This document shows, in pieces, positions 27,501 to 38,009 of a stretch of DNA of 64,000 bases. A program made the translations under genes and the position numbers. The stretch lies in NCBI RefSeq assembly GCF_029953635.1, contig NZ_CP124543.1, forward strand, positions 5,860,367 through 5,924,366, read 5' to 3'. Position 1 is the stretch's first letter. Each line of letters begins with the position of its first letter. Under the pieces are notes generated by a model. It was not told the origin of the DNA and made no database searches. It saw nothing but the letters and a program-made list of their open reading frames with translations. This DNA is from Halotia branconii CENA392. GTDB taxonomy: Bacteria > Cyanobacteriota > Cyanobacteriia > Cyanobacteriales > Nostocaceae.

Positions 27501-29582
27501 TCACGAGTTAGGTTCTCCCAGTAGTACAATTGAACACTTCAATTCTTGAACTAATTGTGTTGTCACTTGGCTGACAGCTAGCCCACCGGCTGTGCGATAA
27601 CGGACAGAACGTAAAACTGCTAAATCAAATGCTTGAGATTCCCTAATTATCACTTTAGCAATATCATTATCCCTAATTGTTTGAATGTTTGTATTCACTT
27701 GTAGCTGACTTTTACCAGCAATATCAGACAATTGAGATGTAAATTTTTCTACTAAATTTGAGGGTGTTTTGCGATCGCTCACATGTAATAGTACCACTTT
27801 TGCTTGATTCACATCAGCCAAAATTTGAGCGAACCGCACAGCACCTATGGTTTGTCGCGTTAAGTCTCCAACTGGTACAAGAATTTTTCTGAAGGTTGTA
27901 GGACTACTCAAAAGACGTGTCACTGCTACCTGACAATGAGAAGACCAAAAAACACTGTCAATTACACTACCAAACAAACGGGCACGCAAGCCTGTTGTCC
28001 GTGACCAACCCATCACTACTAAACTAGCATTTTGTTCTCGACTGGTGCGGCTAATTCCCAAAGCCGCATCATCATCAATCCGAATTATAGATGACACTTC
28101 TACCTCAAATTCTTGACTAATTTCTCTAGCCAAGTTCAATCTTTGCTTACTTTGATCTAGTGCTGTTGCTAATTGTGGATCGTCCATATCTATATGGGCT
28201 TTGGTAATAGCTAATGGCACAATTCGTCCAGATTCATGACGAGCTAGAAGTGCTGCCATTTCTATCAAATAGCGCTGGGTTTGAGGATTGTATACTGGTA
28301 CTATTACAGTGAATGGCTCATCACTTTTTTCTATTAACTTATCCTCAGAATTTTCCCACCAAGTTGTTAGTTTATCTGTTTCAAAATCTGTAGGAGAAAG
28401 CTGTAATAAAGTAGCAAACCTCGCTGTGATTATCGGACCGAGGATTGCAGTAACTAACATCAAAACAATTACACTATTTAAGACTTCTTCATTTATTAAC
28501 CGCTCGTTGGCAGGATTGACGGCTTGATAGGCAACCAATGTTGCTGCTAGTGTAGCTGCTACTTGTGGTAGTGACAATGACCACATCGTCAGCATTTCTG
28601 CTGTATTATAGCGATATAAAAGTTTGGCTAAAAATGCTGCTATAAATTTGCTACCAATCAAAGCTACTATAATGACTAAAGTTAGCCAAATAGAACTAAG
28701 AGTTTTGACAAATGCAGGAATATTAATTAATAGCCCCATATCTACAAAAAAACAGGGAATGAATAAAACACTGCCAATAAACTCAATTTTTTCTTTGACT
28801 GGGCTACGTCCCAAAACGTCATTAACGGCTAAACCTGCTAGAAAAGCACCAACAATTTTTTCGACTCCAATGAGCTGCGCTCCAACAGATGCCAAAAACA
28901 ATGCTAGCAAGATAAATAAAAACTGATTACTTTGTTCATCTCCAGAACGTCGAAAAAACTCTTTTCCCGCCCAATCAAAACCAAACAGGACAACAGCAGA
29001 GTAAATTGCTAATCCACCTAACAAAGTTGCTAAACTTAAGGCCGAGAAGTTCCCTCCATGAATTCCAACACAAATTGCTAATATTAATAAAGCACCTGTA
29101 TCAGTAAAAATAGTGGCACCAATAGTGACAGTCACAGCTTCATTTGTTACAACACCTAGACGGCTGACAATTGGATACGCTAAGAGAGTATGAGAAGCTA
29201 GCAAAGAACCAATTAGAACGGAAGAATTCCAGCTAAAATTGAATAAACGTCCTAGAATAATTCCAGCAATTAGTGGAACTAAAAATGTCAAAGTACCAAA
29301 TCCGATTGAGCGGTTTCTAGTTTTACGAAACTGTTCTAAGTCTATTTCTAAACCTGCTACAAACATCAAATAAAGTTTACCGATATCCGAGAGTAGATTC
29401 ATTGTTTCAGACTCAGAATCTAACAACTTTAACCCATTTTGTCCTAGTACTATACCTGCTAACAACAACCCCACTAATCCAGGTAGTCGCAGTCGCTCAA
29501 ATATAGGGGGTATAGTAAAAATTACTGTTATAAGAATAGTAAATGCAATAAGTGGACTACTTGTTAGTAAGTTAACTGCCAT
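27501..29582 (-). CDS. Cation:proton antiporter (CPA2/KefB type) with C-terminal universal-stress domains
   Basis: About 693 residues from ATG 29582; a TTG three codons upstream is less likely. The N-terminal ~400 residues carry about 12 membrane helices with LPGLVGLLLAGIVLGQNGL and FVAGLEIDLEQF, typical of CPA2 Na+(K+)/H+ exchangers. The C-terminal half is cytoplasmic, with two Usp-like modules (around 415-545 and 555-690; VVMGWSRTTGLRARLFGSVIDSV and KILVPVGDLTRQT). This layout is common in cyanobacteria and is thought to couple ion exchange to nucleotide or stress sensing. It is a single gene with no close co-directional neighbour. Confidence 0.9.
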   Translation of the reverse strand: MAVNLLTSSPLIAFTILITVIFTIPPIFERLRLPGLVGLLLAGIVLGQNGLKLLDSESETMNLLSDIGKLYLMFVAGLEIDLEQFRKTRNRSIGFGTLTFLVPLIAGIILGRLFNFSWNSSVLIGSLLASHTLLAYPIVSRLGVVTNEAVTVTIGATIFTDTGALLILAICVGIHGGNFSALSLATLLGGLAIYSAVVLFGFDWAGKEFFRRSGDEQSNQFLFILLALFLASVGAQLIGVEKIVGAFLAGLAVNDVLGRSPVKEKIEFIGSVLFIPCFFVDMGLLINIPAFVKTLSSIWLTLVIIVALIGSKFIAAFLAKLLYRYNTAEMLTMWSLSLPQVAATLAATLVAYQAVNPANERLINEEVLNSVIVLMLVTAILGPIITARFATLLQLSPTDFETDKLTTWWENSEDKLIEKSDEPFTVIVPVYNPQTQRYLIEMAALLARHESGRIVPLAITKAHIDMDDPQLATALDQSKQRLNLAREISQEFEVEVSSIIRIDDDAALGISRTSREQNASLVVMGWSRTTGLRARLFGSVIDSVFWSSHCQVAVTRLLSSPTTFRKILVPVGDLTRQTIGAVRFAQILADVNQAKVVLLHVSDRKTPSNLVEKFTSQLSDIAGKSQLQVNTNIQTIRDNDIAKVIIRESQAFDLAVLRSVRYRTAGGLAVSQVTTQLVQELKCSIVLLGEPNS

Positions 29583-29694
29583 TTGTCGCAAATTAGCCTA
29601 AATGGTAATTGATAATAGATATACAAAATTTTACATCGCTATCACACACTAATGATCAAGACAAGGACAAATAATTTCGGCTCTTTTAGATTAG

Positions 29695-29985
29695 TTACAG
29701 AAAACTAATACTTGATGTCAGGTTAAGTTCTTGCATAGTAAGGAATTCAAGAATCAAAAAGCATATAGCAGATTTCTCCAAACGTTCTGCACCCCAGATT
29801 AAAGATATCCTCAATCTGACCATACCTTTGGCAATACGGTACTGTGTGTATCTGCGGTAAGCGAAGCCATGCCGTAAGCTTATCGCTTTAGAAATTACCT
29901 CTGCTGGGATGGCTGTTTCTAAAGCTTTGAGTACTGTACATAATTCAATTGCTGGTGAAATTAGTGAGAATTCTTTGAGTTGCAT
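29695..29985 (-). pseudogene. Possible IS4-type transposase remnant
   Basis: A 96-codon frame. The first part, EFSLISPAIELCTVLKALETAIPAEVISKAI, resembles the N-terminal region of cyanobacterial IS4 transposases. It then runs through a dispersed-repeat-like piece (GGTAAGCGAAGCCATGCCG on the + strand) and shows no catalytic DDE region. If the match is right, this is a truncated and interrupted copy. If not, it is an uncharacterised small ORF. Confidence 0.4.
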
Positions 29986-30575
29986 TGAACATCAGTAGAC
30001 TTGGGTGACAAACCTTAGTCTAGTTGGTTTTAAGCTTAACCGAACCGTATTGACTGTACTTTTAGTTTAAATGAGCAGTTGAGGTTTCTCAGATGAAAAG
30101 ACTTTACCAATATAATTGGTTGTTTATTGATATTTTATAACTGATTATAAGTTTAAATATTTTACATCTACCTTGAGGTAGACAGTTTAACTTTACAGAT
30201 TTAAATTTATTATATTGATTCTACTCTAAATTACGATTTTGGATAGAGCCGCAGCTAGATTTTTATGTGTATTTGCCTGAATAAAGACCTATAAAATATC
30301 CAAAATTGAATAACTTAAAAAAAGTTTTAAGTGTTAGTAAGCGTATATTATGATGTTTGTACTCAGTCTAATTAATTACTGCAAAGTATGGTCAATATTT
30401 ATACAGCATTTTTTGTTGATAATTTTGGCTACAGTCAGTATTAGTCATATTAAATACCTAGTACTTGTATTGGATTATAATGAACTGGTGTTCCTTGAAT
30501 GCTCACAAAAATTGGCTTAATTAATACTTTAGCGAGTAAATTTTGTGTTTGGCAAAAATTTTTGGTACACAACCT
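29986..30575. other. Gene-free A/T-rich gap upstream of the HTH-AAA gene
   Basis: About 590 nt without a supported gene. It is very A/T-rich and carries no clear repeat. It should contain the promoter of the + strand ATPase gene, but no sigma-type box could be assigned with confidence. Confidence 0.4.
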
Positions 30576-31943
30576 ATGGAATTAAAGCAAAATAGAATCA
30601 AGAGAAAAAGAGGAGTTGTATTAACTCCCAAGGGACTCAAGCAATTACAAGAAGCGATTATTTCTAGTGAGATAGTAGAAAATCAAGGCGATCGCTTTAC
30701 TTTAGAAAAACTGTCGCAACTTACCAATATTTCCCCTAGAACTATTAGCCGTTTGTGGTCTTTAAGTAAAGGTGTAGATCAAAAAACTTTAAAATTATGT
30801 TTTAATGCGTTTGATTTAGAACTTCAGGATGAATATTATAGCTTTGTACAAGATGAGGAGGAAAATCAAGCAGAAATCTTAGAGCATTTATCAGGCAATT
30901 CTCATATAAAAGCACAAAATTATTGGCCATATCCAGATAGACCTGTACCTCTAGATTCTTCTTTATATATTGAACGTCCACCTATAGAAGAACAAGTATA
31001 TCGAGAAGTTACTCAACCTGGTTGTGTAATTCGGATTCGTTCGCCCAGACAGATGGGGAAAACCTCTTTGGTAATGCGTTTGTTAGCCTTTGCTCAAAAG
31101 CAAGGATACCATACTCTCAATATCAATTGCGATCAACTTGATGAACAATGTTTAACTGACTTAAATCGGTTGTTGCGTTGTCTTTGTCTGCAAATCGCTA
31201 CACAATTAGGCACAGATACCAACCTTGATGATCAATGGGATGATGAGATTGGTTGTAAATTAAGTTGTAGTTTATATATACAAAATTATTTACTAAAACA
31301 AAGTGAAAATCCGATAGTTTTGGTTTTGAGTGAGGTTGACCGCTTTTTTGAGTATCCTCAGCTGGGTCGGGAGTTTTTTGCTTTATTGCGTTCTTGGTGC
31401 GATGAAGCCAGACAAAGTAACCATTGGCGAAAATTGAGGTTAGTGGTAGTTTACTCGACAGAACAGTATATTTCTTTAGATATTAACCATTCTCCATTCA
31501 ATATTGGATTACCGATTCGTCTTGGGGAATTTACTGTGCAGCAGGTAGAAGAATTAGCTAGGCGATACGGTCTAGAATTGACTAGCCAAGAACTCAAGCA
31601 GTTAATGTCTTTAGTAGGAGGTCATCCAGGACTACTGCAACTAGCCTTGTTTAATCTTCTTTCTGGAAGTATGACTTTAAAAGAGTTGATAGCAGAAGCG
31701 ATCGCCAACGGTGGAATTTACCGTTATCATTTATGGCAACATTGGGTAAATTTGCAAGCTAATCCTGGTTTGATTAAGATTTATGCTGAGCTAGTTACAG
31801 CACAAAAAGCTGTGACTATTGACCCTGTATGCGCTTACAAACTCGAAAGTTTAGGATTAATTGCCTTTGAAGGCGATCGCATCATACCGCGTTGTGAACT
31901 CTACCGCAATTATTTTGTCAAGCAGTTAGCTACAAGTGCATAA
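30576..31943 (+). CDS. AAA_35-type ATPase with N-terminal helix-turn-helix domain
   Basis: About 455 residues from ATG 30576; a TTG 11 codons upstream gives a poorer start. Residues ~10-85 form a helix-turn-helix module (LTPKGLKQLQEAI, FTLEKLSQLTNISPRTISRLW) of the kind that precedes NTPase domains in cyanobacterial signalling and conflict proteins. An AAA-like domain follows with Walker A RQMGKTSL near 156. The Walker B-like VLVLSEVDRFF has Ser where Asp is usual. A C-terminal winged-helix-like part (AYKLESLGLIAFEGDRIIPR) ends the protein. There is no membrane segment. The function is probably regulatory; target unknown. The second AAA_35 gene lies 0.7 kb downstream on the same strand. Confidence 0.75.
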   Translation: MELKQNRIKRKRGVVLTPKGLKQLQEAIISSEIVENQGDRFTLEKLSQLTNISPRTISRLWSLSKGVDQKTLKLCFNAFDLELQDEYYSFVQDEEENQAEILEHLSGNSHIKAQNYWPYPDRPVPLDSSLYIERPPIEEQVYREVTQPGCVIRIRSPRQMGKTSLVMRLLAFAQKQGYHTLNINCDQLDEQCLTDLNRLLRCLCLQIATQLGTDTNLDDQWDDEIGCKLSCSLYIQNYLLKQSENPIVLVLSEVDRFFEYPQLGREFFALLRSWCDEARQSNHWRKLRLVVVYSTEQYISLDINHSPFNIGLPIRLGEFTVQQVEELARRYGLELTSQELKQLMSLVGGHPGLLQLALFNLLSGSMTLKELIAEAIANGGIYRYHLWQHWVNLQANPGLIKIYAELVTAQKAVTIDPVCAYKLESLGLIAFEGDRIIPRCELYRNYFVKQLATSA

Positions 31944-32678
31944 ATAAATTTCATAATCAAGAAGATTTTTGATTTGTAAATCTACTTGATTTTGAAATCA
32001 TCTTGGCTTTTACAGATGTGTAGTCCGAAGATTTTGGGTTACACATTTATGTTGACGATAGTTTTACTCATAGCTATTTGGTGAAAAACAATCTGAGATT
32101 AATAACTTCAGAGAAATCGAATGTGATTGCAGAAATAATCTTAGTACTTAGAGGTGCGTTAGCAATAGCCTAACGCACCCTACTATACTGCTGATTTTCC
32201 GCAAATCATTTGTTAGCAAATTATGTAACTATAGAAATCCGGTTTGATTTAATGAAATTACTTGGGTAGTGCGCGATCGCAAAGCGTCTCGCAGAGAAGC
32301 GCAGCGCAAGCGCGATAGGCTCTTTGAGGTGTACTGAATTTTTTCAAAAATTAAATATGAGTCCTATATAATCTTATTTATTTTGTCGAATTACAAGGAC
32401 AGTTAAGATATTTAAACTAAAAAGTCAGGATAAATTTAAGATAGTTAAGATATCAAAGTGGAAAAATTTAAAGTTACATCGTAGTCATTACAACTGACAA
32501 TAATTCAATAATGTGTAATAGTTAGTTCTGCACTACCAAATAGTAAATAGGCATAAAATATACGTTTTAAATTTGCCAAAACTTCTCTACAAATAATCAA
32601 AAGTTGTGTTAATCTCTCTATGTGAGATCACATATTTGATATGCGACATTGATATGTAATATAAAACACTTATATGAT
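31944..32678. other. Gene-free gap with a hairpin and dispersed repeats
   Basis: 735 nt between the two AAA genes. It contains the inverted repeat GGTGCGTTAG...CTAACGCACC (32154-32178), a common cyanobacterial hairpin, and a HIP1-linked repeat GCGATCGCAAAGCGTCTCGC near 32275. No ORF could be supported. The gap makes co-transcription of the two AAA genes unlikely. Confidence 0.5.
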
Positions 32679-35600
32679 ATGAAATACCAAGTAGGTGGTA
32701 GTTTGCCCAGTGATGATCCTAGCTACGTTATTCGTCAGGCAGACGAACAGCTTTATACAAGCTTAAAGGCTGGTGATTTCTGTTATATCTTTAATTGTCG
32801 CCAAATGGGAAAATCATCGCTGTTGCATCGCACAAAAGACCGTCTGATGCAAGCAGGTCATAGCTGCGTTTATATAGATGTCACACGTTTGGGTAGTGAA
32901 GATACCACAACTGAACAATGGTATAAAGGAATTATTATTTGTCTTTTCTATGGTTTAAATTTAGTTGATAAAATCAATTTTAAAGAATGGTGGGAAATGC
33001 AAGCAGGTCTTTCACCTGTGCAGAAGCTCAATCAGTTTGTCGAAGAGATTTTACTGTCACCAGAAGAAAGTAAGCGGATATTTATTTTTATTGATGAGAT
33101 TGATAGTTTATTAAGTTTGAGTTTTCCAGTTAGTGACTTTTTTGCTTGGATTCGTCATTGCTATAACCAACGCGCCCACGAGCCAAAATTTCAACGCCTA
33201 GCATTTGCAGTATTTGGGGTAGCGACTCCATCTGACTTAATTGCTGACAAACGCCGCACACCTTTTAATATTGGTAAAGCAATTGAGTTATACGGTTTTA
33301 AACTAGAAGAAGCAACCCCATTACTTAAAGGCTTAGAAAAAGTTGTTTGCCAGCCACAAATAATATTACAAAAAATGATTGATTGGACGGCTGGACAACC
33401 TTTTTTAACACAAAAACTTTGTCAGTTAGTTGTGCAGATAGCAAAAGAAACACCGCATAACAAAATTGATTTACCGCCATCTACAGAAGGGTATTGGATT
33501 GAGCAACTAGTAAAAAAGCATATCATCCAACAATGGAAAGCCAAGGACGATCCAGAACACTTGCGGACAATTCGCGATCGCCTTTTGTATAACGAACAGC
33601 GTGCTGGCAGGTTATTAGGCATTTATCAGCAGATTTTACAGGCTGAGGCTGGTAATCCTCCGGTGGCGATTGATGATAGTCGAGAACAAAAAGAACTATT
33701 GTTATCTGGCTTAGTTGAAAAACATAATGGCTACCTTAAAATTAAAAATCCCATTTACCGCCATGTGTTTAATGCAGAATGGGTAGAAAGACAATTAGAC
33801 AACCTACGTCCTTACTCGCAAATCTTTAATGCTTGGATCACATCAAATTATCGAGACGAGTCACGCCTACTGCGAGGAAAAGCTTTAAAAGATGCTCAAA
33901 ACTGGTCACTGGGTAAAAGTTTAAGCGATTTAGATTATAAATTTTTTACTGCAAGTCAAGAATATGAACAGCGCGAAATTCAAACAACATTAGAAGCTGC
34001 AAGAGCCAAAGAAGTAGAAATACGACTAGCACAAGAGAAAAAAAATACTAAAGTGCAAAGATGGCTACTAATAGGAATGTTTATTAAATTCCTAATTTCT
34101 ACGAGTTTGGCTATAGGTATTTATGTTTTATACTGCCAAGCCAAAACCAGCGAAACTCAAGCCAAAAATAGTGAAATTCGCGCCCTTGTATCTGCTTCTG
34201 AGGGAATGTTTGTCTCGAATCGCAGATTAGATGCACTTATAGCAGCAATTACAGCTAAACAGAGACTACAAAAACTAGAAAAACCAAATACCAATCTTGA
34301 GCATCAAGTAAACGATGTATTAGAACAAGCAGTATATAGCGCAGATGAATACAATCGCTTTGCTGGCCATCAAGCAGCTGTGATGGCAGTAGATATTAGT
34401 CCTGATAGTTCTTTGATTGCTTCCGCCAGTATAGATAAAACAATCAGATTATGGCGGCGTGATGGTACAGTCGTGGCAACTCTCACAGGTCATCAAGGCG
34501 CAATTAGATCTGTCAAATTTAGTCCGGACGGTCAAGCACTAGCTTCAGCCAGTGAGGATGGTTCGATTAAACTGTGGAAACGGCAAGGTACAGACAGCCA
34601 GTGGCAGATTTCGACAACATTTAAAGGTCATACTGCTTCGGTTTGGGGAGTTGCTTTTAGTCCTAATGGTCAGTTTCTTGCCTCTGCTGGTTGGGACAAA
34701 ACAGTCAGGTTGTGGCAGCAAGATGGTAAACTTTTAAAAACATTTTCAGGTTATAAATGGGGATTTTGGGGAGTTGCTTTTAGTCCTGATGGTCAAACCG
34801 TAGCAGCTGCCAATTTAGATGGGACAGTAAAACTTTGGCGACGAGACGCTACAGGTTGGCAAAACCCCAAACTGCTACAAATTTTGCGGGGTCATACAGC
34901 TTGGGTTGTGGGAGTAGCTTTTAGTCCTGACGGTCAAATCATTGCTTCTGCAAGTGAAGATAAGACTGTGAAACTTTGGCGGCGAGATAGCACAAATGGC
35001 AGCTATCGCCTGGATAAAACACTGCAAGGTCATACGGCGGGGGTTGCAGGCGTAGCATTTAGTCCTGACGGTCAGACTATTGTCTCTGCCAGTCTGGATA
35101 AAACAATAAAAATGTGGAATGTTAATGGTACAGAACTGAAAACCCTCAAAGGACATAATGCTTCTATTTGGGGAGTGAGTTTCAGTCCTGATGGCAGCTT
35201 TATTGGTTCAGCAGGTGCAGAAAACTTAGTGAGACTCTGGCAAAGTCAAAATCCCTTCCAAAAGAGTGTAATGGCGCACAGTGCAGGGATTTGGTCAATA
35301 GCTATTACTGCTGATAGTTCCATTATTGGTACAGCCAGTCACGAAAACGTGGCGAAATTATGGAGTCGCGAAGGTAAATTGCGGAAAACTTTGACCGAAA
35401 AAAGTCTCATCCCTGAGGTTTCATTCAGTGAAGATGGCAAATTAGTTGGTCTGTTTGTTAACAATGAGATAGTGAAAATCCGGCGGCAAGATGGAAGTGA
35501 TGTTGCTAGTTACAAAGATACTCACGGTACAATTACAGGTGCAGTCTTAAGCCCTAATGGTCGAGCGATCGCAATTGCAAATGTGGAAAAGATTGCTCAG

Positions 35601-36212
35601 ATCTGGAAACGCGATCGCCCCCAATCGCAGGTTCTCCGAGGACATCAAGCCCAAATTTGGCAAGTTGCTTTTAGTCCTGACGGTAAAATGGTCGCAACCG
35701 CCAGTGCTGATGGTACAGCAAAGTTGTGGACATTAGAAGGTAAGCTAATCACTACCTTAGTTGGACATTCTGCATCTGTCTGGAGAGTGACTTTTAGTCC
35801 TGACAGTAAAATAGTAGCTACTGGCAGTGGTGATAATACTGTGAAGTTATGGACAGTAGAAGGTAAGTTATTGCATACCTTTAAAGGTCATACTGCTGCC
35901 ATTTGGGGAGTAGCGTTTAGTCCTGATAGTAAGATAGTTGCTTCTGGGAGTGTGGATGCTACTATCAAACTTTGGCAGTTAGATGGTACAGAAATCACTA
36001 CTCTTAGAGGTCATAGCGCCGCTATTCGCAAAATTGCCATCAGCGGCGATGGTACTTTTTTAGCTTCAGGGGGTGATGATAATACATTAATTATCTGGAA
36101 TTTGCCGCGTATTCTCAAACTCAATCCCTTAGCTTATGGCTGTAACTTGGTGCAGGACTATTTGAAAACTAACACAGCACTGGAAGGGAGCGATCGCTCT
36201 TTGTGTAACTAA
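32679..36212 (+). CDS. AAA_35 ATPase with a membrane segment and 14 WD40 repeats
   Basis: About 1177 residues from ATG 32679, which gives the family start MKYQVGGSLPSDDPSYVIRQ; a TTG ten codons upstream is less likely. An AAA_35 domain carries Walker A RQMGKSSL near 42 and Walker B FIFIDEID near 145. Around 440-460 lies a charged, probably coiled stretch, then one hydrophobic segment (WLLIGMFIKFLISTSLAIGIYVLY, ~464-488). From ~560 to 1160 there are 14 WD40 repeats (GH...VAFSPDG...SAS.D.T.KLW), enough for two seven-bladed propellers. Repeats 8-10 are divergent and lack the GH. Such proteins are thought to be membrane-linked signalling scaffolds. Neither partner nor signal is known. Confidence 0.88.
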   Translation: MKYQVGGSLPSDDPSYVIRQADEQLYTSLKAGDFCYIFNCRQMGKSSLLHRTKDRLMQAGHSCVYIDVTRLGSEDTTTEQWYKGIIICLFYGLNLVDKINFKEWWEMQAGLSPVQKLNQFVEEILLSPEESKRIFIFIDEIDSLLSLSFPVSDFFAWIRHCYNQRAHEPKFQRLAFAVFGVATPSDLIADKRRTPFNIGKAIELYGFKLEEATPLLKGLEKVVCQPQIILQKMIDWTAGQPFLTQKLCQLVVQIAKETPHNKIDLPPSTEGYWIEQLVKKHIIQQWKAKDDPEHLRTIRDRLLYNEQRAGRLLGIYQQILQAEAGNPPVAIDDSREQKELLLSGLVEKHNGYLKIKNPIYRHVFNAEWVERQLDNLRPYSQIFNAWITSNYRDESRLLRGKALKDAQNWSLGKSLSDLDYKFFTASQEYEQREIQTTLEAARAKEVEIRLAQEKKNTKVQRWLLIGMFIKFLISTSLAIGIYVLYCQAKTSETQAKNSEIRALVSASEGMFVSNRRLDALIAAITAKQRLQKLEKPNTNLEHQVNDVLEQAVYSADEYNRFAGHQAAVMAVDISPDSSLIASASIDKTIRLWRRDGTVVATLTGHQGAIRSVKFSPDGQALASASEDGSIKLWKRQGTDSQWQISTTFKGHTASVWGVAFSPNGQFLASAGWDKTVRLWQQDGKLLKTFSGYKWGFWGVAFSPDGQTVAAANLDGTVKLWRRDATGWQNPKLLQILRGHTAWVVGVAFSPDGQIIASASEDKTVKLWRRDSTNGSYRLDKTLQGHTAGVAGVAFSPDGQTIVSASLDKTIKMWNVNGTELKTLKGHNASIWGVSFSPDGSFIGSAGAENLVRLWQSQNPFQKSVMAHSAGIWSIAITADSSIIGTASHENVAKLWSREGKLRKTLTEKSLIPEVSFSEDGKLVGLFVNNEIVKIRRQDGSDVASYKDTHGTITGAVLSPNGRAIAIANVEKIAQIWKRDRPQSQVLRGHQAQIWQVAFSPDGKMVATASADGTAKLWTLEGKLITTLVGHSASVWRVTFSPDSKIVATGSGDNTVKLWTVEGKLLHTFKGHTAAIWGVAFSPDSKIVASGSVDATIKLWQLDGTEITTLRGHSAAIRKIAISGDGTFLASGGDDNTLIIWNLPRILKLNPLAYGCNLVQDYLKTNTALEGSDRSLCN

Positions 36213-36819
36213 TACCAAATCCAAGTATGATGAGCAGCCTATATTGGGTATTTTGACCGATGGCGATTATTTTGGCGATCGCACCTTAATAGAATCTCAA
36301 ATGTGCTGCTGTTCTTGTTCCTTACGCACTCGACATTCTTGAAGATGTCCAAATCGGGCGCTGAAATCAGTGTACAGTAACTGGAAGGGAGTATTATGTC
36401 ACTGGTAACAAATAGTAAGTTAGTGTATACTAGCCGTCCTCAAGTAACTTGTAAACTTTCTTTTTTCTCTCAGCGCTTTTGTGGTTTAAAAATAATTTAT
36501 TTAACCACAAAGACGCTGAGGAGCCAATGTGTTGCGCGGCTTTGCCGACTTGAAGGAAGTGCCGCCGCGTTGTAGCAACTGGCGTGATACCGTTTCACTT
36601 TAAAGTTGATACATTTGGGCAAGCAGGGGAAGCAGCACTTCGGCTACGCGGCAGTTGAGTTTCGACTACGCTCAACTACCGCGTAGTCGAAACTCAGTGA
36701 CCGGAAGCAGGGGGAGTAAGAAAAGTAATTTGTATCAATAATTTCGTGAAATGGCGTGACGCTGAGAGAAGTCTGATCGGCGGCTTTTGCTGACTTAAAA
36801 GTATTAAGGAGAATTATTT
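36213..36819. other. Gene-free gap upstream of the prenyl synthase gene
   Basis: About 600 nt without a supported gene. It holds a HIP1 site, the copy 2 palindromic element and short repeat pieces (ACCACAAAGACGCTGAGGAG, CTTGAAGGAAGTGCCGCCG). The Shine-Dalgarno AAGGAGA just before 36820 belongs to the next gene. Confidence 0.5.
36587..36754. repeat. Palindromic element, copy 2 (168 bp, inverted relative to copy 1)
   Basis: It starts ATACCGTTTCACTTTAAAGT and ends AATTTCGTGAAATGG, which is copy 1 read on the other strand. The core has CAAGCAGGGGAAGCAG, then a nested hairpin GAGTTTCGACTACG...CGTAGTCGAAACTC (36656-36692), then GAAGCAGGGGGAGTAAG. The right end has lost the final TAT seen in the other copies. 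Confidence 0.75.
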
Positions 36820-37725
36820 ATGTTGAATACTCAAATTATTGAATTTGATTTAAAAGCTTATTTATCACAACGGCGCGATCTTGTTGATGCAGCGCTTGAA
36901 CGTTCAATTACTGTTATTTATCCAGAAGTACTTTATGAATCTATGCGGTATTCTTTGTTGGCTGGGGGAAAACGCCTACGTCCAATTCTATGTTTAGCTA
37001 GCTGTGAGTTTGCAGGAGGTACATTAGACATGGCAATGCCTACTGCCTGTGCGCTGGAAATGGTTCATACCTTTTCGCTAATCCATGATGACTTACCTGC
37101 AATGGATAATGATGACTATCGACGCGGAAAATTAACGAATCATAAGGTATATGGTGAACCAATCGCTATTCTCACAGGAGATGCACTTTTAGCCTATGCC
37201 TTTGAGTTTATTGCGGTTCAAACTCAAGGAGTTCCGGCTTCGCGATTAGTGCAAGTGGTTTCTAAGTTGGGTCATGCGATCGCGGCAACGGGTTTAGTCG
37301 GTGGTCAAGTTGTTGACCTCCAATCTGAAGGATTACAGAATACTAATATAGAAACCCTTAACTTTATTCACTCCCACAAAACAGGAGCTTTGTTAGAAAC
37401 TTCCGTGATTTCAGGTGCAATTTTAGCTGGAGCAAATAACGAAGTGCTGCAAAGGCTTTCTCGTTATGCTGCGTACATTGGTCTCGCTTTTCAAATTGTT
37501 GATGATATTTTGGATGTCATTGGCACACAAGAAGAACTTGGTAAAACTCCAGGCAAAGATCAACAGGCACAAAAAGTGACGTATCCCAGTTTATGGGGAA
37601 TTGAGGAATCAAAACGCAAGAGCCAAGAATTAGTTGATCTAGCCAAAGCTGAACTTGTTGATTTTGGAGATAAAGCACAACCTCTAATGGCGATCGCAGA
37701 CTACATTACAGCCAGAAGAAAATAG
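36820..37725 (+). CDS. Polyprenyl diphosphate synthase (GGPP/FPP synthase, CrtE/IspA family)
   Basis: 301 residues. It shows the first Asp-rich motif HDDLPAMDNDDYRRG (near residue 88), the second one FQIVDDILD (near 226), GGKRLRPIL and KTPGKDQQAQKVTYPSLWG, all typical of short-chain trans-prenyl synthases. These condense IPP with allylic diphosphates to make FPP or GGPP for carotenoids, chlorophyll tails and quinones. AAGGAGA sits just upstream of the ATG. No other isoprenoid gene is adjacent, so whether this is the main crtE or an extra paralogue cannot be told from the window. Confidence 0.88.
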   Translation: MLNTQIIEFDLKAYLSQRRDLVDAALERSITVIYPEVLYESMRYSLLAGGKRLRPILCLASCEFAGGTLDMAMPTACALEMVHTFSLIHDDLPAMDNDDYRRGKLTNHKVYGEPIAILTGDALLAYAFEFIAVQTQGVPASRLVQVVSKLGHAIAATGLVGGQVVDLQSEGLQNTNIETLNFIHSHKTGALLETSVISGAILAGANNEVLQRLSRYAAYIGLAFQIVDDILDVIGTQEELGKTPGKDQQAQKVTYPSLWGIEESKRKSQELVDLAKAELVDFGDKAQPLMAIADYITARRK

Positions 37726-38009
37726 CTGTGACTTTGGTTACTGAAATTTAAGTTTATTGTTAACGTGATTAGATGAGTGTAATTGAATAATGTTAAGTTA
37801 ACGCTGTTGATACTAATTTGCGTTTTATTGTAGTAGTTCAAAGTTGATGAGATTGCTTCCTTCCACTTTGTTCCAGTCGCAATGACGGAATATCATATTT
37901 GACTACAACTTGGTATGAATTGCCCACAACAGCGGTTTTCAGTGCAGTCGCAGACTGTAACACTCTTTAGTTTTATAAAACGATACTTTGGTTTACAAAC
38001 TTAAAGAAT
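37726..38009. other. Convergent intergenic gap with a short dispersed repeat
   Basis: About 280 nt between two convergent genes. TTCCAGTCGCAATGACGGAA at about 37870 belongs to the same repeat type as 25528-25556. No gene is visible. Confidence 0.4.

Noticed and set aside
28288..28926. ORFs opposite the antiporter gene
   Set aside because: Antisense to clear membrane helices; shadow frames.
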